64,000 nucleotides of DNA from JACDER01 sp963717765 (GTDB lineage Bacteria > Actinomycetota > Thermoleophilia > Gaiellales > Gaiellaceae). Within the stretch, counting starts at the first letter, position 1. The number at the start of each line of letters is the position of its first letter. This document shows, piece by piece, positions 41,341 to 49,266 of the stretch. Both the position numbers and the translations under genes were made by a program. The notes under the pieces were generated by a model, which worked only from the letters and a program-made list of their open reading frames with translations, did not search any database and was not told the origin of the DNA. The stretch is from NCBI GenBank assembly GCA_963717765.1, contig CAVQWX010000002.1, positions 372,001-436,000 on the forward strand. Direction: 5' to 3'.

Positions 41341-42213
41341 CTAGCGCGGGAGACCGAGGGAGGCCGCGCCCTCGGCGCCGCCGATGCTGGTCAGCTCCTC
41401 CGCCGAGAAGATGCCGCGGCGTAGGGCTTGCCTCCGCGCGATCCACTCCAGCTCGCGGAGCTCCTCGTGCGGATCGACACTGACGTTTGCGTCCGAGCCG
41501 ATGCAGATACCGATCCCGCGCTCGCGGATGGCGAGAGTGGGGGGGAAGCCGTCGCCCAGGTCGGCCTCGGTCGTAGGGCAGATGCAGATCCGGCTTCCGC
41601 TCTCGGCGAGCAGGTCGAGCTCATGCGCGTCTGCGTGTGTGGCGTGGACGACGGTGGTGCGCGGGCCGAGGCACCCGGTCTCGTTCAGCAGCTCGATCGG
41701 CCGCATCCCATGCTCGGCGACGCACTCCTCGATCTCGCGCGGCTGCTCGTCGGCGTGGACGTGCAGAACGAGCTCACGCTCGCGCGCGTAGCTGCCGATG
41801 CTCTCCAGCCACTCACGGGGACACGCGCGGACCGAGTGAGGGGCGACGCCGACGCTCACGCCCTCGGCCTCCAGCATCTCCACCTGCTCGAAGTACTCGG
41901 CCGCCGATGGCTGCCGCATGAAGTCGAGCCCGCCGCGCGCATAGGCGGCAAGGAGGACGACGATCTCCAGCTCCGCCTCGCGCGCTGCGAGCACGGCGGC
42001 ACGTGCGAGCGCGAGCCCGAGGTAGTGGAACTCGCCGACCGCCGAGTAGCCGGCAGCCTTCATCTCGCGGTAGGTCGCGGCGTAGTCCGATCGCACCGTC
42101 ACCGCCGTCTGCGCCGCCGCCAGCTGGAGCATCGACTCGCGCCAGGCCCAGAAATCGCCCCCCTCGCTGCGCAAAGCGCGCTGGAACGTGTGGGTGTGCG
42201 CATTGACGAACAC
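41341..42213 (-). CDS. amidohydrolase, formimidoylglutamate deiminase (HutF)-like, short form
   Basis: Metal-dependent hydrolase barrel of about 290 aa. VFVNAHTHTFQRALRSEGGD (HxH metal motif), GYSAVGEFHYLGLALARAAV, LVLHVHADEQPREIEECV, TTVVHATHADAHELDLLAE (His) and GIGICIGSDANVSVDPHEEL (catalytic Asp) follow HutF order. Typical HutF has about 450 aa; here the N-terminal beta-sandwich strand pair and the C-terminal part are missing. GTG 42213 begins right at the metal motif. The reduced length makes the HutF assignment tentative; another deaminase/amidohydrolase activity is possible. Divergent from pgsA, 23-bp gap with TAGTTT 6 nt before the GTG. Confidence 0.78.
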   Translation of the reverse strand: MFVNAHTHTFQRALRSEGGDFWAWRESMLQLAAAQTAVTVRSDYAATYREMKAAGYSAVGEFHYLGLALARAAVLAAREAELEIVVLLAAYARGGLDFMRQPSAAEYFEQVEMLEAEGVSVGVAPHSVRACPREWLESIGSYARERELVLHVHADEQPREIEECVAEHGMRPIELLNETGCLGPRTTVVHATHADAHELDLLAESGSRICICPTTEADLGDGFPPTLAIRERGIGICIGSDANVSVDPHEELRELEWIARRQALRRGIFSAEELTSIGGAEGAASLGLPR

Positions 42214-42236
42214 GGCAGGAAACTATCCTTGTCCCC
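42214..42236. promoter_or_regulatory. divergent promoter region, HutF-like gene and pgsA
   Basis: On plus, TATCCT (42224-42229) is 7 nt before the pgsA ATG. On minus, TAGTTT (42225-42220) is 6 nt before the GTG at 42213. The hexamers overlap by two bases but, unlike the other three divergent gaps, do not share one TANNNTA core. Confidence 0.45.
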
Positions 42237-42791
42237 ATGGCTACGCGCGCGGTGCCGGCTCCGCTGGCCCAGATCCCCAACGCGCTGACCATCCTGCGCC
42301 TCGCGCTGATCCCCGTCTTCGTCGTTCTCGTGCTCACCTCCGACGGCGGGCACAGCTGGCCGGCGGCGATCGTCTTCGCCGTCGCCGGCATCACCGACCA
42401 GGTGGACGGCTGGCTGGCGCGGCGCTGGCACGTCGAGTCGGAGTTCGGAAAGGTCGCCGACCCGCTGGCCGACCGCCTGATGATCGACGCGGCCGTCCTC
42501 CTGCTCTTCCTGGCGGACAGGCTGCCCTGGGCCGCGCTGCTGATCCTGGCGAGGGATATTGCGCTCATGGCCGGGTACAAGATGGTCGTGCCGCGCGGCT
42601 ACGACTTCTCGGTCAGCTTCCTCGGGAAGCTCGCAACCTGGATCCTGTACGCGTCCATCGGCTTCGTCCTGGTGACGCACGAGGGGACGACGTGGCCGCT
42701 AGTCATCTTCTGGATCGGCTTCGGCCTTGCCGTGGCCGCGGGCGCGCTCTACCTCGTCACGGCCTTCCAGCAGACGAGGAGGACGGCGTGA
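42237..42791 (+). CDS. pgsA: CDP-alcohol phosphatidyltransferase (phosphatidylglycerophosphate synthase-like)
   Basis: A 184-aa membrane enzyme using CDP-diacylglycerol. The CDP-alcohol phosphotransferase signature D-x2-DG-x2-AR-x8-G-x3-D-x3-D is complete in ITDQVDGWLARRWHVESEFG followed by KVADPLADRLM. IPNALTILRLALIPVFVVLV opens the protein as in PgsA; about five hydrophobic spans. Glycerol-3-phosphate is the likely acceptor, but inositol phosphate cannot be excluded in actinobacteria. ATG 42237, probably leaderless. Overlaps the next gene by GTGA. Confidence 0.9.
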   Translation: MATRAVPAPLAQIPNALTILRLALIPVFVVLVLTSDGGHSWPAAIVFAVAGITDQVDGWLARRWHVESEFGKVADPLADRLMIDAAVLLLFLADRLPWAALLILARDIALMAGYKMVVPRGYDFSVSFLGKLATWILYASIGFVLVTHEGTTWPLVIFWIGFGLAVAAGALYLVTAFQQTRRTA

Positions 42792-45301
42792 AGGCCGTCG
42801 TCATGGCCGGGGGAGAGGGGACGCGGCTGCGCCCGCTGACCTCGAACCAGCCCAAGCCGATGGTGCCGATCGTCGGCAAGCCGTGCATGGAGCACATCCT
42901 CGAGCTGCTCCGCCGGCACGGGCTCACCGACGTCGTGGTCACGCTCGCCTTCATGCCGCAGGCCATCCGCAGCTACTTCGGCGACGGCGAGGCGCTCGGC
43001 ATGAACGTCTCCTACTCGGTGGAGGAGTCGCCGCTCGGCACGGCCGGCTCGGTGAAGCAGGCCGTCGCGGAGGACGAGACTCTCCTCGTCATCTCCGGCG
43101 ACGCGCTGTGCGACATCGACCTCAGCTCGTTGATCGCCTTCCACCGCGGCCGGAAGGCCGCCGTCACGATCGGCCTCAAGTCCGTGGAGAACCCGCTCGA
43201 GTTCGGGATCGTCGTCACCGACGACGATGGGAAGATCGAGCGCTTCCTCGAGAAGCCGTCGTGGGGCCAGGTGTTCTCCGACACGATCAACACCGGGATC
43301 TACGTGATCGAGCCGGAGGTGCTGCGGCACGTGCCGGCCGGGGAGCCGCACGATTTCTCGAAGCAGCTCTTCCCGCTCCTGCTGGAGATGGGCCGGCCGC
43401 TGTACGGGTACGTCGCGGACGGATATTGGCAGGACGTGGGCGACCTCGGGCAGTACGCGCAGGCGAACTTCGACGCGCTGGACGGGCTCGTTCAGCTCGA
43501 GATCCCGGGCCTGCTCCTGCGGGGCAACGTCTGGCTGAGCGAAAGCGCCGAGGTCCACGACCTGGACACGATCGAGGGCCCCGCGTTCGTCGGAAACTAC
43601 TGTCGCGTGCTGCCCGGCGCGACGGTCGGGCCGTACTCGGTCCTCTCGGCGAACGTGACATTGCGCGAGCGCGCTCGCACGACCCGGTCGATCGTCGACA
43701 CGCTCACTCACGTCGGCCGCAGCACGCTGATCGAGGGCGCCATCATCGGCCGTTCGTGCGACCTGCGCTCGCATGTGCGCATCCACGAAGGGGTCGCGAT
43801 CGGGGACGAGGTGACGATCGGCGACCAGACCACCGTCTTTCCGAACGTCCGCATCTTCCCGTACAAGGAGATCGAGTCGGGCGCGCAAGTGCGCGAGAAC
43901 CTGATCTGGGAGTCGCGCGCGCCGTCCCGCCTCTTCGAGAAGGACGTCGTCTCCGGGCTGGTCGAGGTCGACCTGACCCCGGAAATCGCGGTTCGCCTCG
44001 GCGCGGCCCTCGGAACGACGCTCGAGCGCGGCGCGCACGTGGTCTCGAGCCGCGAGTCGACGACGGCGGCGCGTATCGTCAAGCGCTCGCTCATCACGGG
44101 GCTCAACTCGACCGGGGTCGACGTCGCCGACCTGCGCGTGCTGCCGGCCGCAGTCGGCCGGCACCTCCTGAAGATGCACGGCTACGACGCCGGCTTCCAC
44201 GTCGGCACGAGCCCGAACGACCCGGAGTCGGTCCAGATCCGCTTCTTCGAACAGCCCGGGATCGAGCTGACGCCCGCCCAGCAGAGGGAAGTCGAGAAGC
44301 ACTTCTTCCGCCAGGACTTCCGTCGCGCGCCCGCGGCGGAGCTCGGCGACCTCGACTACCCGCCGCGTGTGGGAGAGGCCTACGCCGAGGACCTTCTCAC
44401 GGGCCTGGACGAGGATTCGATCCGCCGGAGGAAGTTTCGCATCGTCGTCGACTACGGGTATTCGGCCGCGTCCGCCGTCCTCCCGCTCCTGCTCGAGCCG
44501 CTCCAGGTCGAGGCGGTCTCCGCCCATGCAGTCCGCATGGGCGACGCCACGCTCTCCGCCGCGTCGTTGCGCGAGACGATCGGCCAGGCGAAGCGGCTCG
44601 TGAGCGCGATCGGGGCCGATCTGGCCGTCGTCTTCGACCGCGCCGCGGAGCGCCTCTACCTCGTCGACGAGACCGGGCACGAGATCGGCGTCGACCGCGC
44701 GCTCCTGCTCTTCGTCAGCCTGCTGGCCAGGAATGGCCGGCGTGGAAAGCTCGCGTTCCCCGTCACCGTGACGAGCCAGGTGGAAACCCTGACGCAGGAC
44801 AGCGACCTGGAAGTGGTGCGGACGCCTGCGTCGCTCGCCGAGCTGACCAAGACGGCGGCAGAGGACGGCGTGGTCTTCGCGGGAGCCCTCAGCGGCGGGT
44901 ACGTCTGGCCGGACTTCCTGCCCGCCTACGACGCGATGGCGAGCCTGTGCAAGCTCCTCGAGCTGCTCGCGCAGGAGTCGCGGCCCCTCTCGGAGCTCGT
45001 CGCGGAGCTTCCCGAGTCGACCCTCGTCCATCGCCAGCTGCCCTGTCCGTGGGGGATGAAGGGGCTCGTCATGCGCGTCCTCGCCGAGCAGCTGAAGGGG
45101 CGCGACCTCGACCTGGTGGACGGGGTGAAGCTGTTCACCGACGAGGGCTGGGTGCAGGTGCTGCCCGATCCGGACGAGCCGACACTGCATATCTACGCGG
45201 AAGGGCCCACGATCGAGGAGTCGGAACGGCTCGAAGAGAGCCTGCACACGCTCGTGGAGGACGTCCTCGTGCAGGGACAGGAGGTCGAGGCGCGAAGCTA
45301 G
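42788..45301 (+). CDS. mannose-1-phosphate guanylyltransferase / phosphomannomutase-like fusion protein
   Basis: An 837-aa three-part protein. Residues 1-235 form a sugar-nucleotidyltransferase (VKAVVMAGGEGTRLRPLTSN; GTAGSVKQAV; LVISGDALCDIDL). Residues 250-370 form a left-handed beta-helix (GPYSVLSANVTLRERA; IEGAIIGRSCDLRSHVRIHE). Residues 375-835 resemble a phosphoglucomutase/phosphomannomutase. In the last part the phosphoserine motif TASHNP is replaced by VGTSPNDPES, and the metal loop DGDGDR by VVFDRAAERL. Activation of sugars for glycans or glycolipids is likely from the first domain; mutase activity looks lost. Follows pgsA directly and may supply lipid- or wall-linked glycan synthesis. 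Confidence 0.87.
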   Translation: MKAVVMAGGEGTRLRPLTSNQPKPMVPIVGKPCMEHILELLRRHGLTDVVVTLAFMPQAIRSYFGDGEALGMNVSYSVEESPLGTAGSVKQAVAEDETLLVISGDALCDIDLSSLIAFHRGRKAAVTIGLKSVENPLEFGIVVTDDDGKIERFLEKPSWGQVFSDTINTGIYVIEPEVLRHVPAGEPHDFSKQLFPLLLEMGRPLYGYVADGYWQDVGDLGQYAQANFDALDGLVQLEIPGLLLRGNVWLSESAEVHDLDTIEGPAFVGNYCRVLPGATVGPYSVLSANVTLRERARTTRSIVDTLTHVGRSTLIEGAIIGRSCDLRSHVRIHEGVAIGDEVTIGDQTTVFPNVRIFPYKEIESGAQVRENLIWESRAPSRLFEKDVVSGLVEVDLTPEIAVRLGAALGTTLERGAHVVSSRESTTAARIVKRSLITGLNSTGVDVADLRVLPAAVGRHLLKMHGYDAGFHVGTSPNDPESVQIRFFEQPGIELTPAQQREVEKHFFRQDFRRAPAAELGDLDYPPRVGEAYAEDLLTGLDEDSIRRRKFRIVVDYGYSAASAVLPLLLEPLQVEAVSAHAVRMGDATLSAASLRETIGQAKRLVSAIGADLAVVFDRAAERLYLVDETGHEIGVDRALLLFVSLLARNGRRGKLAFPVTVTSQVETLTQDSDLEVVRTPASLAELTKTAAEDGVVFAGALSGGYVWPDFLPAYDAMASLCKLLELLAQESRPLSELVAELPESTLVHRQLPCPWGMKGLVMRVLAEQLKGRDLDLVDGVKLFTDEGWVQVLPDPDEPTLHIYAEGPTIEESERLEESLHTLVEDVLVQGQEVEARS

Positions 45302-45341
45302 AATCTCAACTTCAGGTTTAACCCTGGGGAAAGGATTCGCT

Positions 45342-45806
45342 TTGAGCCACGTCTACTGCCCCGAATGCGGCTTTCAGAACCCTGAAGCCGCGAATTACTG
45401 TGCGAGGTGCGGCGCCATGCTCGTCAAGGACGAGGCGCGCGACGAGACCACGCTCGCGTTCACGGCCGAGGACGAGGAGGATGCGACGTCGACGCTCGAG
45501 GACGTGGGCGTGAAGGGACCGGCGCTCGTGGTGCGCTCCGGAGGCGGCAGAGCGGGGGAGACCTTCCACCCGGCTGGTGAGCGCACGGCGATCGGGCGCT
45601 CGCCGGACTGCGAGATCTTCCTCGACGACGTCACCGTCTCCCGCCAGCACGCGCTCCTGGTCGAGCGCGACGGCCAGTTCTACATCCAGGACGAGGGCAG
45701 CCTGAACGGGACCTTCCTGAACCGGAGTCGCATCGAGTCGGCGCAGGTCGACGACGGCGACGAGATCCAGATCGGCAAGTACCGACTGACCTTCCTGAAC
45801 CGATGA
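45342..45806 (+). CDS. GarA/OdhI-like FHA domain protein with N-terminal zinc ribbon
   Basis: A 154-aa phosphothreonine-binding regulator. The N-terminal C4 ribbon is YCPECGFQNPEAANYCARCG. A short acidic linker contains DETTLAFTAEDEE, resembling the ETT phosphorylation motif of mycobacterial GarA. The FHA domain has AIGRSPDCEIFLDDVTVSRQ-HALL and EGSLNGTFLNR. In mycobacteria the phosphorylated linker binds its own FHA domain and controls 2-oxoglutarate metabolism. The next gene is an FtsR-like MerR regulator, the same order as in mycobacteria. TTG start with GGGGAAAGGA upstream. Confidence 0.88.
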   Translation: MSHVYCPECGFQNPEAANYCARCGAMLVKDEARDETTLAFTAEDEEDATSTLEDVGVKGPALVVRSGGGRAGETFHPAGERTAIGRSPDCEIFLDDVTVSRQHALLVERDGQFYIQDEGSLNGTFLNRSRIESAQVDDGDEIQIGKYRLTFLNR

Positions 45807-46489
45807 CGGCGACCGGAGCAGCCCAGCGCAGCGCCCGCCCGCTCACGATCGGGACGGTGTGCAGCCGCCTCCAGAACGAGTTCCCTGACATCTCGATCTC
45901 GAAGATCCGCTATCTCGAGGACCAGGGCCTCCTGAAGCCACGGCGTACGCGCGGCGGCTACCGGCTCTTCGACGAAGAGGACGTCGAGCGGCTGCGCACG
46001 ATCCTGCGGCTCCAGCGCGACGAATTCCTCCCGTTACGCGTAATCCAGCAGGAGCTCGCCTCGCCGACGCGGTCCCGCAGCCGGCGCCGCCCGATCGGCC
46101 TGTCCGAAGAAGAGCAGCTGACGCTCGCGGACGTGTGCAAGCGCGCCGGCGTGGGGGAGGAGCTCGCGCGCGAGCTCGAGGAGTTCGGCCTGCTCGACCC
46201 ACGCGGAAGCGGAAAGGACAAGCGCTACGGCGAGAGCGACATCGAGATCGCCTCCGCGTGTGCGAAGCTCGCCCGCTTCGGAATCGCGCCGCGCATGCTC
46301 AGGCGGTTCCGGACGTCCGCCGGACAGGAGGCGAACGTGATCGAGCAGCTCGTCGGGCCCTCGCTCCGCTCGCGCAACCCTGAACGTAGGAAAGCCGGGA
46401 TGGAGGACCTCCAGGCTCTGGCGGGGCTCGCGCAGGAGTTGTCGCAGATGCTCTTCTGGCGCGACCTGCGCCGCGTGGCCCGCCGCTAG
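45803..46489 (+). CDS. MerR family transcriptional regulator, FtsR-like
   Basis: A 228-aa DNA-binding protein. The MerR-type winged HTH LTIGTVCSRLQNEFPDISIS, KIRYLEDQGLLKPRRTRGGY, RLFDEEDVERLRTILRLQRD is near residues 14-75. A second predicted helical/HTH-like domain follows (LADVCKRAGVGEELARELEE; KDKRYGESDIEIASACAKLA), the two-domain layout of actinobacterial FtsR (Rv1828 type), which activates ftsZ. The ATG overlaps the GarA-like stop, so expression is coupled. No effector-binding Cys motif of classic MerR metal sensors. Confidence 0.88.
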   Translation: MTATGAAQRSARPLTIGTVCSRLQNEFPDISISKIRYLEDQGLLKPRRTRGGYRLFDEEDVERLRTILRLQRDEFLPLRVIQQELASPTRSRSRRRPIGLSEEEQLTLADVCKRAGVGEELARELEEFGLLDPRGSGKDKRYGESDIEIASACAKLARFGIAPRMLRRFRTSAGQEANVIEQLVGPSLRSRNPERRKAGMEDLQALAGLAQELSQMLFWRDLRRVARR

Positions 46490-46491
46490 CT

Positions 46492-47004
46492 GTGGATCTG
46501 AAGTCCAAGATCCGCGAGGTCCCCGACTTCCCGACGCCCGGGATCGGCTTCAAGGACATCATGCCCCTGCTCGCCGACGCGGATGCGCTGCGCGACTCGG
46601 TCGAGCGCATGGGGGAGTGGGCCGAGCCGCGTTCTCCGGAGGTCGTGCTCGGCGGGGAGGCCCGTGGGTTCTTCCTCGGCGCCGCTCTGGCCTACCGGCT
46701 GGAGTGTGGGTTCGTCCCGGCCCGCCGTCCCGGGAAGCTGCCACTCGAGGTGATCAGTCGTGAGTACGAGCTCGAGTACGGGTCGAACGTCCTCGAGGTG
46801 CAGGCGGATGCGCTGGGCGGGCGCACGCGTGTCCTCGTCCACGACGACGTCCTTGCGACCGGCGGGACGGCACGGGCCCTGGCCGAGCTTGTCGAGCACC
46901 TGGGCGGCGAGGTGGTCGGATTCACCTTCCTGATCGAGCTCGCATTTCTGAAGGGGCGCGAGCGGATCCCCGGCTACGACGTCTTTTCACTGGTCGAGTA
47001 CTAG
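46492..47004 (+). CDS. apt: adenine phosphoribosyltransferase
   Basis: Type I phosphoribosyltransferase salvaging adenine to AMP with PRPP. 170 aa. VPDFPTPGIGFKDIMPLLAD and GGEARGFFLGAALAYRLECG are diagnostic of APRT; ARRPGKLPLEVISREYELEY forms the flexible loop; VLVHDDVLATGGTARALAEL is the PRPP-binding motif. GTG at 46492, 2 nt after the ftsR-like stop. Its stop shares CTAG with the convergent gene. An older related gene at 12.5-12.95 kb is broken. Confidence 0.94.
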   Translation: MDLKSKIREVPDFPTPGIGFKDIMPLLADADALRDSVERMGEWAEPRSPEVVLGGEARGFFLGAALAYRLECGFVPARRPGKLPLEVISREYELEYGSNVLEVQADALGGRTRVLVHDDVLATGGTARALAELVEHLGGEVVGFTFLIELAFLKGRERIPGYDVFSLVEY

Positions 47005-47630
47005 AACGAGTGCGGCGGGCGCTCGAGCGCTCGCTCGAACGCGGCCCGGTCGTGCACGGGGTCGCCGTGCGAGACGATGACCGTCTCGAAGGGCAGGTCG
47101 AGCAGGGCACGCAGTGCCGGGAGGACTCGTTCCTGGTGCCAGGGCGTCTCGCCGATGAGCAGGTCGCCCTCCGGCGCCGTGAGGGCGTCGGCGAAGACGA
47201 CCGCGCGTTGTTCCGGGAGCCACAGCGGCGTCTCCATCCGTCCACGGCCGTCATGGAGGGCCACGAGCCCGCCGGGGAGCTCGCTGCCCGGCTGGACGGC
47301 CTCGAGCTCGGTCTCCGGGATGTTCCGGCGCCAGAAGAGCCATGGGCCGAAAGCGCGGGCGCCGTAGCGCTCGACCATGCGATCCACGTCGCGGACATGG
47401 TCGGGCTTGAGGACGACCGCGACCGTGGGCGGCTTCGCGTCCAGGCGCGCCCACACGTGGTCGCTCTGCGGCTCCATCGCGTCCAGGACGGCGACCTCGC
47501 CGCCCGATTCCACACACGCCGACCAGACGGAAGGTCCCCAGCCGACGCTGGGCCGCCAGTCCGGGTACTCGACACTCCAGATCCAGAGGCCGGGCGCGAC
47601 ATCGCGGAGCTCGCTCGCCATGCCTCGCAT
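47001..47630 (-). CDS. metallo-beta-lactamase-fold-like protein, metal motif degraded
   Basis: A 209-aa (or 206 from ATG 47621) protein with a metallo-beta-lactamase-like pattern: GGEVAVLDAMEPQSDHVWAR, VVLKPDHVRDVDRMVERYGA, GRMETPLWLPEQRAVVFADA and VIVSHGDPVHDRAAFERAL. The usual HxHxDH zinc motif reads PDHVRDVD, so at most part of the site remains. Enzymatic activity is doubtful; a non-catalytic or single-metal protein is possible. Convergent with apt, sharing the CTAG stop tetranucleotide. Confidence 0.7.
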   Translation of the reverse strand: MRGMASELRDVAPGLWIWSVEYPDWRPSVGWGPSVWSACVESGGEVAVLDAMEPQSDHVWARLDAKPPTVAVVLKPDHVRDVDRMVERYGARAFGPWLFWRRNIPETELEAVQPGSELPGGLVALHDGRGRMETPLWLPEQRAVVFADALTAPEGDLLIGETPWHQERVLPALRALLDLPFETVIVSHGDPVHDRAAFERALERPPHSF

Positions 47631-47671
47631 TGTTGCCTTTCGGTGTCCGCCGGATAGCGCACAATTGCCAC

Positions 47672-48280
47672 ATGTACGACCCGTTGCGGACGCGCTACGT
47701 GCTCTCGTGTCCTACGCGCGGGGAGACCGCGGTGACGCTCTCCGCCTTCCGCCGCCTGGAGCGTTTGCCCGGCGCCGTGCATCCCGCCGTGTTCGCGATC
47801 ACGTTTTCGTGCCCGTGCGGCGACGAGCATCCCGGCCTCGTTGCGCACGACGATCTCGACTGGGCGCCGCTCGGGCTCGAGGCCGGGTCGTTCGTCGATC
47901 TGATGACCGCCCGCGTGCAGGACGCCGGAGAGGAGCTCGGCGAGGTGGCCGCCGGACGCATCCGCGCCGGACAGTGGCCGTGGAGCTTCTTCTGCTACGC
48001 GGAAGACCGGCCGCAGCCGGTGTTCCCGTCGTCCTTCACGTTGCTCGCTCCTGGATCGCCGGGCGGCATCGTGGGGGTCGCGGTCCGGTGCCCGCACTGT
48101 GAGGCCCGCTCCATCAACCTCGTCTCGCACGCGCACATCGACCTCCCGTTTCACAACGACGCCGAGGTCGGCGTGGTCGAGCACGTGTTCGAGGCGGACG
48201 CGGAGCGCGCCGTCGAGGAGTTCCGGCTCGAGCTCTACTCCGGCGCGTTCGACTCGCGCCGGCTAGATCTAGCGCTTTAG
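47672..48280 (+). CDS. hypothetical protein with paired Cys motifs
   Basis: Function not recognised. 202 aa, cytosolic by composition. Metal-binding-like Cys pairs: YVLSCPTRGE, FSCPCGDEHPG and RCPHCEARSINLV. The last two could form a zinc ribbon around an otherwise mixed alpha/beta protein. LGEVAAGRIRAGQWPWSFFC and an acidic C-terminus (EHVFEADAERAVEEFRLELY) are further landmarks. CACAAT 6 nt before ATG 47672 may be its -10. Overlaps the small membrane-protein gene tail to tail by 12 nt. Confidence 0.72.
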   Translation: MYDPLRTRYVLSCPTRGETAVTLSAFRRLERLPGAVHPAVFAITFSCPCGDEHPGLVAHDDLDWAPLGLEAGSFVDLMTARVQDAGEELGEVAAGRIRAGQWPWSFFCYAEDRPQPVFPSSFTLLAPGSPGGIVGVAVRCPHCEARSINLVSHAHIDLPFHNDAEVGVVEHVFEADAERAVEEFRLELYSGAFDSRRLDLAL

Positions 48281-48469
48281 CTCTTCCTCGCCGTAGATGC
48301 GGACGTAGAGAAAGATCCCGGCGCCGGCGACGGCCGCGATGATGAACGACGTCGCGCCGGAGACGCCTACGCCAAGGAGGCCGAGCCAGATCAGGAAGCC
48401 GAGGCCGAGCCCCCAGAAGAACGAGACCACGCCGTGATCGAAGCTCGGGGGCCGCGGGAGGTGTGCCAT
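48269..48469 (-). CDS. small two-span membrane protein
   Basis: A 66-aa protein. MAHLPRPPSFDHGVVSFFWG is followed by two hydrophobic segments, LGLGFLIWLGLLGVGVSGAT and SFIIAAVAGAGIFLYVRIYG, and a basic tail EEELKR. No family recognised. The ATG at 48469 gives a compact protein; the longer frame upstream to 48601 is not conserved-looking. Confidence 0.65.
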   Translation of the reverse strand: MAHLPRPPSFDHGVVSFFWGLGLGFLIWLGLLGVGVSGATSFIIAAVAGAGIFLYVRIYGEEELKR

Positions 48470-48689
48470 GCCGGACGCGATCCTAACGATTGAGGTGCCT
48501 CGAAAGAAGTCTTTGCAAAATGCGACTTTTGCCTTTTCGGGGCTCTTGCAAGTCCGGCCTCGACACCCTAGGGTGCTGCTTGCGCCGAGCACCGATCGCA
48601 AGTAGGTCGAAGCTCAACGCGGGAGCCGTACGCGGAAGCGGAAAGCTAACGCGAGGAGTGGACGAAAGCGAAACGGGCTCGGCGAACTT
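48470..48689. other. intergenic region with one short palindrome
   Basis: About 220 bp without a credible gene. It contains the perfect 12-bp palindrome CACCCTAGGGTG (48564-48575) and runs into the tandem repeat array. Nothing else recognised. Confidence 0.5.
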
Positions 48690-49042
48690 ATGCCCGAAAT
48701 CCGCCTCGCGCCTGCGGCGCTCGGCATCGCGATTTCGGGCATGGAGAGGCGGCGTCTCTCGAAAGCTGGGTGTGCGGAGACGGGCAAAGCCCGCCTCCGC
48801 GGCTCTTCGCCGAAATCCGCCTCGCGCCTGCGGCGCTCGGCATCGCGATTTCGGGCATGGAGAGGCGGCGTCTCTCGAAAGCTGGGTGTGCGGAGACGGG
48901 CAAAGCCCGCCTCCGCGGCTCTTATGCCCGAAATCCGCCTCGCGCCTGCGGCGCTCGGCATCGCGATTTCGGGCATGGAGAGGCGGCGTCTCTCGAAAGC
49001 TGGGTGTGCGGAGACGGGCAAAGCCCGCCTCCGCGGCTCTTA
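48690..49042. repeat. tandem array of three 116-118-bp palindromic units
   Basis: Three nearly identical units, with equivalent points at 48695, 48811 and 48929 (periods 116 and 118). Each unit carries two hairpin modules: outer arms ATGCCCGAAATC and GATTTCGGGCAT around a GC-rich core (the middle copy lacks part of the left arm), and GCGGAGACGGGC-AAA-GCCCGCCTCCGC-type arms at 48774-48800, 48890-48916 and 49008-49034. All six frames are nearly free of stops, but no start or binding site supports translation. The units are in the opposite orientation to the related element at 7891-7995. Confidence 0.88.
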
Positions 49043-49095
49043 CAGGAGAATGTGGGAATGCACGAGAATCGACGTTATGTTGAGTTGGAACGAAA

Positions 49096-49266
49096 GTGAC
49101 GGAACGGCCCTCTCCCCTCGGTAAGCGGTTCCGCTGCCGCATCGGCATGCACAAATGGGTGCGCCGCGTGAACGACGAGGGCGGGCAGTACTACGAATGC
49201 CGCTACTGCGGCAAGTACCACGAGACCGGGCAGGCGATCATGCGCTATCCGGGCTCTGAGCCCTAG
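49096..49266 (+). CDS. small zinc-ribbon-like protein, 56 aa
   Basis: A short gene. GTG 49096 opens VTERPSPLGKRFRCRIGMHK-type sequence and ends at TAG 49264-49266. Likely metal ligands: Cys in FRCRIGMHKW with a nearby His, and the pair in YYECRYCGKYHE. No other family features; a structural zinc-binding protein is inferred. Sits between the tandem repeat and the primary sigma factor gene. Start choice: GTG preceded by GGAACGAAA, a weak binding site. Confidence 0.6.
   Translation: MTERPSPLGKRFRCRIGMHKWVRRVNDEGGQYYECRYCGKYHETGQAIMRYPGSEP

Noticed and set aside
42749..45247. An 832-codon open frame on the minus strand opposite the nucleotidyltransferase/mutase gene
   Set aside because: Antisense shadow of a GC-rich coding region. 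The translation has no recognisable motifs and the plus-strand protein is clearly real.
48690..49042. CRISPR array
   Set aside because: Units are nearly identical over their whole 116-118 bp, with no unique spacers and no cas genes nearby.
48483..49154. Repeat-containing protein encoded across the tandem array
   Set aside because: Several frames on both strands are open simply because the unit length and GC content avoid stops. No binding site or conserved domain supports translation.
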